A program made the translations under genes and the position numbers. Shown piece by piece: positions 53,984 to 64,000 of a DNA stretch of 64,000 bases (position 1 is the first letter of the stretch; every line of letters begins with the position of its first letter). The notes beneath the pieces are model-generated. The model worked only from the letters and a program-made list of their open reading frames with translations. It did not search any database and was not told the origin of the DNA. The stretch covers positions 53,007,755 through 53,071,754 of the forward strand of contig NC_053048.1 in NCBI RefSeq assembly GCF_003473485.1. The letters are read 5' to 3'. The stretch comes from Medicago truncatula (Eukaryota > Streptophyta > Magnoliopsida > Fabales > Fabaceae).

Positions 53984-56234
53984 TTATAAATGCCCGGCTG
54001 TCCCACACCCTCGTCTTCGACGATTTCTTCCGCGATTTACTTGAGGGTCATGTTGGTCTTCGTCGTTGTTATCTGCAGCTGATTGTATTTGACTACCATA
54101 ACCCAATGACAATGACACATCGTGTTCCCTTGTTGGCCATCCCATATCCAGAAATTGATCAGTAGAGTTCAACGAAGCCGGAGAAAAGTGAGATAATAGG
54201 TTTGTTGGTGTTGGTGGGTGGTTGTAGTTTTGGTTGGTGTACATTGGGTATTGTGGGTTGCTGTAGGGGGGGTAATTGGTGTTGGACGGTCCAGCTTGGT
54301 TTGGGTCATTATAGGAGAAGTAGTTGTTGTTGGATGCGCCAGCTTGGTTTGGGTCATTGTAACCATAAGTTGACTGATAATGGGGCTCATATGCATTTCT
54401 CGGGGAGGTATATGGTGGTGGTTGGATGATGTTTTGTTGGGGGGTGTCGAGAAATTCATACATTACAGAACCATGAATGTTTTGGGTTGTATGTGGTTGG
54501 GATTGATGATCATGTAGTTGAGAAAAAATGTCTTGATCCCAAAAATCATCATGAATTGGTGTTTGGTTGTTGCGAATTTCAGGTTCATGTTCCGGCTCTT
54601 CGGCTTCGTCTGGATCTGAATTTGATGGGTTTGTTTCAATTGAAATCCTTAGACGTGGGTTGCATGTGGTTGTCAACCACTCAATATACGCATGAGTGTG
54701 GGTGAGTGATCTTGGCCGCATGCGTGGTAAAGTATGGCTCCGTCGGTTGTCCCAATGTTCGCACTCTTCTGGAAAGCGATAACCATTTGATTTGTACCAC
54801 GTCTTGAACCGTTTGTCTATTACATGGTACTGTGTCATGTCTCGTGGGGGCCCTGGTATTTCTTGTGGCAGACCAAATTGGAGCTTGACCCTATCAGTTG
54901 GATGCCATTCAACTTTGTCAAAACATATAAGGTAACTTGTTGCAGTCCACTCCCAATATTCTTCAGGCAAGTTGTGTGGAACATTCTTGTATGGTCTCCA
55001 TTTAAACTAGCACAAGAGATAAGATGTAGTGTAAGGTTAACAATTTTGATATATATATATATAAAGTCATAATTAAAAAATCAATTATAATATTACATCA
55101 TGGGGTAGTATGTCATCAAACTTTTTTCGGTAAGAAATAGTGTCATGGCTTGGATTTTCATAATATCTTGAACCTGCACCTGTCCATCTAACAAATGATA
55201 TAAACAATTTAGTAACTAATTTATCAAATAATAATATTAATAAGAAGTGAGAAAATGTGACGAAATAAATATTAAAAAAAAAAATTGATCACGATTACTT
55301 TAATCCAAGCGGCCACTGGAGTGGGTTATCATTTTTCGGAGCGATATAACTCAACCGACAATATCCCCAAACTTGTAACAGGAAATGACATCCTGTTAGT
55401 GCTTTTATATTTGGGTGTGATGCCTCACACAAGCCACGATAAAGGTAAGTCAACACTGCCGATCCCCAACTATAGTTTCTTGTTAGATTAAAATCCATTA
55501 ACAAATACAACCAGGAGTTGTGCACAAATAATCCAGTTGTATTAGGAAACAAGAACCCTCCAAAGAGGTATAGTAGGTACCTCCTAGTGTGTTGTATTTT
55601 TACCTCCGGAGGAGATTGTTCACTGAAGTTATTATCGACCAGATTATCCTTTAACCACGACAATGAGAGGGTAAAACCATCAGTTTTATTTGCTGGAGGA
55701 GTTATTCCCAACAATTGAGCACAAATGTTCCACGCAAGATTTGGAGGAGCCGTAACAAATGGTCCGCAAAAAGGTAATCCGAGTAACATATATACGTCTT
55801 CCAACGTGATTGTGCATTCACCCGTTCGAAAATGAAAAGTATGTGTTTCAGACCGCCACCTTTCTACAAGAGCGGTTACGATGTGTCTATCGATTTTGTA
55901 ACGCCCTATTTGAGAAACCTCAAAAAATCCGGTTTGACGTAGATACTCTTCAATATGAGGACTTGGTATTATGTGTTGTCTAGTACGGGTGACGAGAGGT
56001 GCACCCTGTGCATCCTAACAAAAAAAATAAGAAATGAATACAATTAAAACATAATCAAAATATAAATTTAAATAGTTCAATATATATTGAAATTAATATT
56101 GAACTATAATATTAAGAGTAGTATTAATAATTAAAAAATGAAAACGACATTAACAAATTAATATTTATATATACCCATCTTCTGATATGTTCTTCATTGG
56201 ATCTGTGATCATTTTCCAACCACAAGTATGCCAT
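53984..56234 (-). CDS. Plant mobile domain (PMD/MAIN-like) protein encoded by the MULE
   Basis: Exons (minus): 56175-56234, 55299-56014, 55097-55187, 53984-55006, giving 629 aa. Residues about 25-300 form a plant mobile domain, often annotated 'serine/threonine-protein phosphatase 7 long form homolog': IDRHIVTALVERWRSETHTF, FRTGECTITLEDVYMLLGLP, AWNICAQLLGI, YLLYLFGGFLFPNTTG, YLYRGLCEAS and LQVWGYCRLSYIAP. The C-terminal half is low complexity (Asn, Pro, Tyr, Gln) with two GYNDPNQAGASNNNYF-like repeats and a basic end (NRGRNRRRRG) that could be a nuclear signal. There is no phosphatase catalytic domain. PMD proteins occur both in host genes (MAIN, MAIL1; gene silencing and genome stability) and in transposons. 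Here the gene lies inside the TIRs, so it travels with the MULE. Function in transposition is not established. Confidence 0.9.
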
Positions 56235-56733
56235 TACTTTATATAATTTGTTTGAAATATTGGTTGTATGTGAGTGAGTAAGGAAAGGAATGTGAGTGAG
56301 TAAGGAAAGGATTGAGATAACTAGAATATGTCTGAAGAGTTAAAATATAGTTCTAGTATTTATAATGTAAAGTTATGTGTAAATAGGGGAAGTAGTTGTG
56401 TGGTATCGTAATGAATGAAGTGAAGAATTCAATTCATATCTTTTACTAATTCAACACCTGCAAAGCAACAACACATGCAAAGCAACAGTCTTAAAATAAA
56501 TATAGAAGTGACAACTGCATCAATAAATATAGAAGTGACTACTGCATCAGAAGCACAGAAGCATGGTGTTCAACAAGCATGCTACTCAACAGTATCATAT
56601 TAATCAAGTAAGATATGACTATTGCATGCAAAATACATTAATTTCTTGGGAGAAATTTTTCACCAAAATGACACATGCATGGTTGATCACGTGATGCATG
56701 CAGTCCATGAAAAAGCAGTACCTTTAATCCAAT
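56235..56733. promoter_or_regulatory. Divergent intergenic region of the MULE, PMD-side half
   Basis: It lies between two head-to-head genes and so should hold the PMD promoter. It contains small tandem duplications: GTGAGTGAGTAAGGAAAGGA twice (about 56270-56311) and ATAAATATAGAAGTGAC..ACTGCATCA twice (about 56496-56550). Confidence 0.5.
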
Positions 56734-56904
56734 CCAGCTGGCGCGTGGGGCGCGTGCTGTCCTACCTCGCAACTCCAGCTTGCGGGGTACCCTCCAGCTG
56801 GCGCGTGGGGGGCCTAACCCGCAACTACAAGTTGCGTGGTACCCTCCAGTTGGCGCGTGGGGCGCGTGGGGGCCTAACCCGCAACTACAAGTTGCGTGGT
56901 ACCC
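56734..56904. repeat. Three GC-rich tandem units between the divergent MULE genes
   Basis: Units start CCAGCTGGCGCGTGGGG (56734), CCAGCTGGCGCGTGGGG (56794) and CCAGTTGGCGCGTGGGG (56846). Each ends with a GCAACT..GTTGCG or GCTTGCGGGGTACC block, echoing the CTTGCGGGGTACC of the TIRs. They lie about 140 bp before the MURA start codon, in an otherwise AT-rich element. Confidence 0.85.
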
Positions 56905-57042
56905 CAACCATTTTTTTTTTTAAATTTTTTTTAAATTTTACCTCACAAAATATTATAAATGTGGTCCGCATGTTACGAGTATATTGCATCAAACCACTCT
57001 ACTTCATACACGCTTAGTCATTCTTAAGACCAAACCAAATCA

Positions 57043-59708
57043 ATGGCATCAAATATAAACGTTTTTGTGTACTATAATGGAGAAGTTAAACAAAATGATT
57101 CCGGTATTTTTTTTCAAAGTCAGTATACCAAAGGTTTTAAAGTCAGCATGGCTAGTACTTACTTGCATCTCAAAAAAAGAATTGCGGAGAAAATATGTCT
57201 CGGACATAATATGGTTGTGTCTGAAATTATGTGTCGGAATCCCATGTTTGTTGGAGCTACCGCAATCCACTACCAGGCGTTAAGAATAACTGATAACGAC
57301 GATGTCGAGTTTATGTTTAACGTACATAAAAGTCATAGTTCGTTGTCCTACATAGAGCTTTATGTTACGTTTGAGATGAAGAATCCAACATCTAATTTTG
57401 AGTTAAATTACCCCTCAAGTTCTAGTCAACACCAAAATCTACCACAACAACAATATAACACACAACACTGCAATCCCTCATCGTCATCGTCCCAACCGCA
57501 CTACAACCCGTCATCGCAACCGTTTCAATCACAGTGGTCACAAAATGTGTACGAACCACCACAACTAATAACTCAACCTCATCCCTCTCAACCCGAAACT
57601 TTGAACGATGAAATCAATATATTCACCTCCCAATTCCAAGACCAACCAACTGATGAAGTTCAAGATGATGAAGACAATGATGATGAAGAACTCCTTGCCG
57701 CACAAAACGGTGACGAGAACGAAGAAGACGATGAAGACGATCTGCCACAACTACCAATTTTACCAATTAGAGCTTCTTACAACCCACCAAGGTCCATGCG
57801 CAACGTCAACGATGACCACTCAACTGAACTTTACCATTCAATGGCTCTTCCGGTCGATCAAGGTATTGCCCCAGGGATGCAATTTCATAACAAGAATGAT
57901 TGCATTCTCGCAATTAAATATTATCACATGAAAAAATCAACCGATTATATTGTGAAAAAATCAGATCCTGAAAGGTATGTCATCAAATGTAAAGATACAA
58001 AATGTGGTTTCAAATTGCGGGCCTCGTGGAGGAAAAAAACTGATAAATGGGAGATTGGGAACATGAATGATCATACATGTGTCTCAACAGAAATGACACA
58101 AGATCATCACAAACTTAGTTACAATGTGATATGTGAAAGTGTTAAATCACTACTATATATGGATGCCTCAATTACAGTGAAGGTTATAATTGCACACATC
58201 CGAGAGAAATTTAATTACACAGTTTCATACAGAAAGGCATGGAGAGCAAGGAATAAGGCGATTGAATCAATTTATGGTAATTGGGAGGAGTCTTATGAAG
58301 AACTACCACAGTGGTTGATGGTCATGGAAAAAGATTTGCCAGGAACAATAATTGATTTTCAATCAGACCCATCAACAGAAGTGGCAAATGAGACCGTCTT
58401 CAAGCGTCTCTTTTGGGCCTTTCGTCCGTGCATCTCAGGTTTCGAATTCTGCAAACCAATTGTCCAAATTGACGCAACTTGGTTGTATGGTAAATACAAG
58501 GGAACATTGTTGTTAGCTGTTGCGCAAGATGGGAACAACAAGATATTTCCCATAGCTTTTGCAATCGTGGAAGGCGAGACCAAGGAGGCATGGAGTTTCT
58601 TTTTGAAAAATTTAAGGCAGCATGTCACCCCACAAGAGAACATATGCCTCATTTCTGATAGACATGTGTCGATAAAGAGCGCGTATGATGATCCACAGAA
58701 TGGATGGCACGATGCTCCGACAAGCCATGTTTATTGTGTCCGACACATTGCACAAAACTTTATGAGATCATTCAAGGATGGAGAACTAAAGAAGAAAGTT
58801 GAATGCATGGGTAAAAATCATATCTCTTTCCACGTAAATTCGACATTTTATTTGTTTAAAATGACACATCTAACTTTTTTCAAAACAATGCAGGTTACGC
58901 CATGAACATCCCTACATTCGAATACTACCGTTCTGAAATTGCTGTTGCAGACCGAAAGGCTTTAGCATGGGTCGACAATATTCCCAAACAAAAGTGGACT
59001 CAATCACATGATGATGGTCGACGATGGGGCCATATGACAAGTAACTTGGTAGAGTCACAAAACAACGTGTATAAGGGTATTCGAGGACTTCCGATCACAG
59101 CTATCGTGAAAGCATCATATTACAGGTTGGCGGCCTTGTTTGCTAAAAGAGGACATGAGGCAGCGGCAAGGGTAAATTCTGGTGAGCCATTCTCCGAAAA
59201 CAGCATGAAATATCTCAGGAATGAGGTGATTAAATCCAACAGTCATCATGTCACTCAGTTTGACCGGGATCGATATACCTTTTCCGTCCGTGAAACCATC
59301 GATCATAAAGAAGGATTGCCAAAGGGAGAATACAAAGTGGACCTGCAAAATAAATGGTGTGACTGTGGACGGTTTAGAGCGTTACACCTACCATGCTCAC
59401 ATGTCATTGCCGCATGTTCTAGCTTTTGTCACGACTACAAGACTTTTGTCGATAACAAATTCACGAATGAGTGTGTATACGCCGTATACAACATCCACTT
59501 CGACGTGGTTCACCACCAGACATATTGGCCTAATTATGAAGGACCGAAGGTGGTTCCCAACAAGTCAATGCGTAGGGCAAAGAAAGGTCGTCCACCAATT
59601 ACTCGCATTAGGACCGAGATGGACGATGTGGAAACTGAGAGAAGATGCGGTGTTTGTAGGATGCCTGGTCATTCCCGCAAAGATTGCATTAATATTAGAC
59701 ATCAGTAG
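57043..59708 (+). CDS. mudrA: MURA-type transposase of the MULE, two exons
   Basis: Exon 1 57043-58810 and exon 2 58894-59708, joined at ATGG/GTAAAA and ATGCAG/GTTACG, give 860 aa. Order of domains: an N-terminal PB1-like region (residues 1-110), a Gln/Ser/Pro-rich linker and acidic tract, the MuDR DNA-binding domain (MQFHNKNDCILAIKYYHMKK through KWEIGNMNDHTC), the MULE catalytic domain with VQIDATWLYG (Asp 477), LISDRH (Asp 539) and NLVESQNN (Glu 643), a SWIM zinc finger KWCDCGRFRALHLPCSHVIA (about 744-763), and a CCHC knuckle CGVCRMPGHSRKDC near the end. Length and the DDE residues match autonomous Mutator transposases, which cut the TIRs and reinsert the element in the nucleus. No stop or frameshift is present. 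Without splicing the first frame would end at 58905. Confidence 0.95.
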
Positions 59709-59754
59709 AAATTTAGTCTTTATTTTGTTTATAGGATGTCTAGTGATTAATATT

Positions 59755-59756
59755 AA

Positions 59757-59796
<40 letters not shown>

Positions 59797-59797
59797 A
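59755..59797. repeat. (TTA)n microsatellite next to the right TIR
   Basis: About 13 units of ATT lie between the transposase stop and the TIR. Confidence 0.93.
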
Positions 59798-59807
59798 ATT
59801 ACCAGAA

Positions 59808-60172
59808 AAAATTAAAAAAAAAAACAAAAAACAAACCCGCAAGTGGGGCTTGCGGGGTATTAAAAAAATTTAAAAAAAAAAATATGCATACCCCGCAAGT
59901 GGGGGTAGCAATGTATTATTTTTAAAAAAAAAAAAAAAAAACTCACACCCCGCAAGTGAGTTATTTAATTTAAAAAAAAAAAAAAAAAAATAGTAGGCCG
60001 CAAGTCCCACTTGCGGGGTAGTGAATTTTTTAAATTTTTTTAAGGTACCCCGCAAGTGGGGGTTGCAAGTTACCAGAAAAATTTGAAAAGTAGGGCATTT
60101 ATGCAATTTTTTTCAAAAGTGGGGCATTTTTGTATTTTTGGAATTAAATAAGGGCAGAAAAAAAAAAAATTC
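59808..60172 (-). repeat. Right terminal inverted repeat of the MULE
   Basis: Complement of the left TIR. It ends GGGCAGAAAAAAAAAAAATT and C just before the GATAAAATG duplication. The same CCCCGCAAG motifs appear in mirror order. Confidence 0.93.
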
Positions 60173-60223
60173 GATAAAATGACCACAAATGTATTTCTAA
60201 CAATAATTAAATTTTATCCTTCT

Positions 60224-60348
60224 TGTCCCGGTGAGTTTAGTTTAGTTAGCAGAGACATGCATGGGTCAGAGTTCGAACCTCGGACAGCCCATTTATTCAC
60301 ATTAAAAATGGTGATTTCTAACCACTAGATCACTTGAATAAAAAAAAA
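60224..60348 (+). mobile_element. tRNA-derived SINE
   Basis: TGTCCCGGTGAGTTTAGTTT and AGTTAGCAG give an A-box-like start and GAGTTCGAACCTC (60269-60281) is the B box. CAGCCCATTTATTCACATTA and CCACTAGATCACTTG follow, with an A-rich tail at 60340-60348. This is a different family from the SINEs at 27.6 and 40.5 kb. It lies just outside the MULE. Confidence 0.8.
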
Positions 60349-60480
60349 TCCAAGAACTGTAGACATCTGAGATTGAAACAAGATAAATATAATAACAAAA
60401 TTGGTATAAATTAGATCTGGAAAATTTGCCAAATACTTATAAGAGTTGTTTAACCATGCGATCAGGATAAAAATTGAGAC

Positions 60481-60855
60481 TAAGGCTTTGTTTGGGGGTT
60501 TGGAGGGGAAGAGAGGGGAGGGCTTTGAGGGGTTGGAAATATATACAAAAATGGACAAAAAATTCACATTTTTTGAAAGAACAATTTTTTAGAGAATGAT
60601 AAACTAATACTTATGATTAATATACTTTTAATTTTAAGAATATTATAACAACATAGATTGAATTTCATATAAATCCTCCATAACCCCAAAACCCTCCCTC
60701 AATACAATTTTTGAATTCCCCCAAATGAGTGGAATTTTTTATTATGAGTAAAAAATTAACATCCAAAGTCATCTCCTCTCAATATCTTCTATTTCTTCCA
60801 CTTATTTCTTCCTTTTTTCTAAAACCCTCCCTCCAAACTCCCTAACAAAGTCTAA
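60481..60855. mobile_element. 369-bp Tourist-type (PIF/Harbinger) MITE
   Basis: Bases 60484-60852 have ends GGCTTTGTTTGGGGGTTTGG and complement of right end GACTTTGTTAGGGAGTTTGG, flanked by TAA (60481-60483 and 60853-60855). The interior contains mirrored GGAGGG / CCCTCC tracts. No ORF is present. Confidence 0.8.
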
Positions 60856-63189
60856 GTGTACGTAATCAAATTTTGAGAACCTTGTCAAAGTCATGGAAAT
60901 TCTCATGTTCTTTTAGATCATATTTTTATTGAATTCTACAAAGGTTAGATCATATGTGCTTGAAATACTTACTTATTTTTCAAAACTATTTTACGTTTGA
61001 GATCGAATAATAAGTCAAGTAACGATGAATAATTTGTATTGCATCTAAAATGTGAAATTGAGAAAAATTGAAAAACTCTCCATTTGAATCAAAGATTAGT
61101 AGGCCCTTTTGTCGAAGATGAAGACAAGAAACAGATGACATGAATTTGCATCTGCAGGATTTTTGTGACCGTAGGAAAATAAGAAAAATAGTTTTAGTGT
61201 AGGTTTGGTTTCACTTTTAGTGTATGTTTAATTATCATGCTTGGGTTACATGTTTGAGTAGAAATGATTTTGCCTCTAGAATTAATTATATTTGACTTTA
61301 AAAATTAGAGATTTTGATTCAAGAAATTGATTTTAACATTCAAAATTATTGTATAACTTAATTATACACGAATGTATCCAAACATAAATTACTTTACATT
61401 CAACTTTTTATAGCTAGAATCAATTTACTTAAAATCAATTTTTAAAGCGCACCTTTGTTAGCGATCACTCAGCCTTGAGACATGGCATGACCCTAGTGAG
61501 TCCTTGGAGTCTAACCCACCTAAACTTTTATCATAGGAAAAACAATTTTAAAATAAATTTGATACAATAAGAAATTAGATGAATGTGCTTCCTTCTAATT
61601 AAACTATAAAATAAAAGATATAGGAGATAGAGAAGATGACACAATGATGTTATCCTGCACCCTAACTGGGCTAGTTTAGTTTCCACAAACTGTGATATTC
61701 TTCAATGTGATGCTTGATAGATCTTCTCAAATATTGCACTTTATTTCTTCTTTTTTTTCCTAGGTCTAGATAACAATACAAGTTTTGGACAAACTCTTTA
61801 CTTTAGAGAATCACACAATTCACTTTTAACAACCTAATCAGAACTTTTCAAATACACTAAAAATGTTATGCCAAAGATATATAGTTTAGACTTGAGTGTA
61901 TTTGTCATTGTTATCTAATATAGTTGAAAATGAATTTCAAGTTTCCAGGTGATTAAAAAAAAAAATCAAGCAACCTTTCTTCTTTTGATCTTTTTCAGAT
62001 ATGAGTAGTATTTGAGAGTTGTGTATGAGAGATGTATGGATACGAGAGGTATATTTTCTCATATGAATGATGTTTTCTATTTATAGGGGTTTGTCTCGTT
62101 GAGCAAACAAACAAATTAGTTGTTCTAGGAAGCTATCTGTTTTTTTTTCTTATATTGTTTTGCCATATATTAGTGGTTGCTGCTTTGCGCTTCGCTTCTC
62201 AGCTTCTGATCTATGAGTCATTTAAAATTACGTTTTCTAAATTTCTTATTATGAAGTTTATTTCGATCTTGCTTTTGATCTTCAAGATTTCATTCTTTTG
62301 TATTTCTTGAAATGCACTTATGATCTATCTGTATGCAATCTTAAGTACACTTTATTTCAATTCTGATCTTCAAAAACTAGATCTTGACTCATGAAATGAG
62401 AATCTTTTTTATCACTAATTCTGGTCTTTATTGAACTAGCCATTCTAAGGTGCTTCTCATCTGCAATATGCTTATCATGAAGTTCCCTTTTATTGAAGAA
62501 TTTAGTTTATGATATTGACATGAGATCTACTTTTGATCTCCTATTTTCTTGGTCAATCTTGTTCTTCAATCTGTTGTGATCATGAGATAATTATGATCTC
62601 ATTATGATGTTCTTTTGATCATTTTGAAGTCCTTGTTTGTTATTCAGATTCATATTTCTTTGTATATCTTTGTATTTGTAATATCTTGTTCTAAATAACA
62701 CTCAAATAAACTTGTTAGAAACCAACACATATCAAAATCAATTTGACCTCTTTGTTCAATTGAGTTTGTAATCATTAAAACATCAATTTAAGAAGAATCC
62801 TCAATTGTATGTGTTCATTAAATATAAATATTAAGAGATAATTTATATCAAGATTTTTTTAAAAAAAATATCAATGAAATAAAATATAAATTTGCTTATG
62901 AATTAAGAGTTCAGGATGGCTAGAATTTTATGTGGGTCATGTAAACAGTGTTCTAGATGCACAAGTTAAAAAACAAATATAATGTTCAGTAAGTATGGTT
63001 TAACTAGTAGCTTGCAGAGACATTATTTACAAAGGTCAAAAATTGAACTTCACGAGTTTCACTTCTCAACACTGTGTGAATCTATCAACTAGACTACTTA
63101 ATCGAAAAAAAATTGTAGATTTGCAATTAAAACAATTGAATTCATCAACTTCCAACACAATATTTTTATATTGATCTTTTTACCAATAC
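60856..63189. other. Intergenic, no gene seen
   Basis: AT-rich DNA. The 62.0-62.7 kb part has many GATCTT/TTGATC words without a defined repeat unit. No supported coding sequence. Confidence 0.55.
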
Positions 63190-63850
63190 AAGCAAAAATG
63201 GAGTTATATTGGACCTAAAGTTTACATTTTTAAAAATGACGACTTATTTAAGTAGTTAAAAATCTAGCCGTGAAGAGTGACCTTTTTTATGTCACTTTCC
63301 ATATAATGTTTGGACATATAATCCATATATGCATGTATGGTGGCCATTTGATGGTATGTATCTTGCAAATGATTATAACTCATTTTTGCACCATAGAGAA
63401 ATGTTTTAAAGCTAGGTCACCTTGTTTACCTAGATGTAAAATCATTGAGGACAAAATTATTTTTCAAAGTAGAGTGACCGATATTACAACTTTATACTTT
63501 AATTAGTTGGATTAAGTTCTACAACTAATGCTAGTTTATTGGAATGGTGGGTATGAGTAGTGGTTGTTTGTTTTATGTTGGTATAATAATATAATAGGCT
63601 TCCATAAAAAATGTAGTTTGTAAATTTGATATACTTGCTTAAAATACTTTGATATTCCTTTTTAATATACTACATTTTTGCATATAAAAAAGTGTTAAGA
63701 GTAGAACCATAAACCGTGTCAAGAAATCTTAACACTAAATTATTCGACGAGCCAACAAAAATAATGGAAAAATAATCCTCATGTACAACTACATTAGTAG
63801 TGTTTTTCTTTTCATACAAAAGAAGTTAATATGTGGTGCAACTAGCTATT
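63190..63850. repeat. Third copy of the CBP60 3'-flank sequence
   Basis: It is collinear with 40780-41610 and then directly with 43602-43640: GTCACTTTCCATATAATGTT, TTGATGGTATGTATCTTGCA, CATTTTTGCACCATAGAG, TAGAACCATAAACCGTGTCA and GAAGTTAATATGTGGTGCAA. It lacks the PIF/Harbinger insertion. No CBP60 coding exon follows within the remaining 150 bases. Confidence 0.85.
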
Positions 63851-64000
63851 ACTATATATTCATTAAACGTTTAAAATTAATTTCGAGTGAACTGATTTTG
63901 TAAGGTTGATTATGAGAAGAAATTGGATTGTTATTTATCTCAAAGCATATAAGGGTGGATAAAGAAAAAGTTGTGGACATAAAACCAATTAACACAATCA

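Larger units (their letters stand above)
53533..60181. mobile_element. Complete 6.63-kb Mutator-like element (MULE) with transposase and plant-mobile-domain genes
   Basis: The element spans 53542-60172. It is flanked by the perfect 9-bp direct repeat GATAAAATG (53533-53541 and 60173-60181). Its long TIRs are about 370 bp and nearly identical. Two divergent genes lie inside: PMD gene 53984-56234 (minus) and MURA transposase 57043-59708 (plus), separated by a GC-rich tandem repeat region. The structure, open frames and TIR identity suggest a young, possibly autonomous copy. Confidence 0.95.

Noticed and set aside
58902-59708. Separate 268-aa gene starting at an internal Met
   Set aside because: It is exon 2 of the MULE transposase; a clear GT-AG intron (58811-58893) joins it in frame to the upstream exon.
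60224-60300. Possible tRNA gene
   Set aside because: Contains a good B box but has the SINE body and A-rich tail, and no acceptor stem.
1-64000. CRISPR arrays, bacterial operons, rRNA genes
   Set aside because: None are present; all gene structure is eukaryotic with spliceosomal introns.

Overview
The window is nuclear DNA of a flowering plant. It is AT-rich, its genes carry GT-AG introns with U/A-rich intron sequence, and it is dense with MITEs, LINE remnants and tRNA-derived SINEs. The repeat families and the tandem CBP60 cluster suggest a papilionoid legume (Medicago/clover-like). That is inference, not a species call.

Layout. 1-10.8 kb holds almost only repeats: a LINE reverse-transcriptase fragment, several Mutator-type MITEs with 9-bp target duplications, a 1.1-kb foldback and a SINE-like piece. 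11.0-15.5 kb carries same-strand, intron-containing fragments of at least four unrelated genes (WRKY group IId, splicing factor SF3B2, casein kinase I, AP2-domain factor), all broken; a gene-capturing transposon such as a Helitron is the likely source. 16.6-21.1 kb holds MITEs, microsatellites, an orphan terminal exon and another LINE fragment. 21.6-23.3 kb is an intact single-exon eIF3d gene (minus strand).

24.0-47.1 kb is a tandem array of three minus-strand calmodulin-binding protein 60 (CBP60) genes. Each can be assembled into eight exons with the same intron phases (564, 574 and 526 aa). The middle gene is a recombinant: exons 1-7 resemble the first gene, exon 8 and the 3' flank resemble the third, and a fossil of the first-gene exon 8 survives in its last intron. 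The flanks are paralogous too, which exposes several transposon insertions by comparison with empty sites: a PIF/Harbinger element with a MYB/SANT-like ORF, a hAT MITE, a LINE and a 1.8-kb TIR element. A further copy of the 3' flank at 63.2-63.85 kb suggests a fourth CBP60 gene just beyond the right edge.

49.5-53.5 kb holds a large foldback with a chloroplast ndhD fragment at its centre, a 5'-truncated LINE with an RNase H domain, and a small intact DUF3511 gene. 53.5-60.2 kb is an apparently complete 6.6-kb Mutator-like element: perfect 9-bp target duplication, nearly identical TIRs of about 370 bp, a MURA-type transposase (860 aa, plus strand), and a divergently transcribed plant-mobile-domain gene (629 aa, minus strand). 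GC-rich tandem repeats between the two genes echo motifs in the TIRs. The last 4 kb holds a SINE, a Tourist-type MITE and the paralogous CBP60 flank.

Host genes likely to be functional: eIF3d, the three CBP60 genes and DUF3511. The MULE genes look intact. Everything else with coding similarity is fragmentary.
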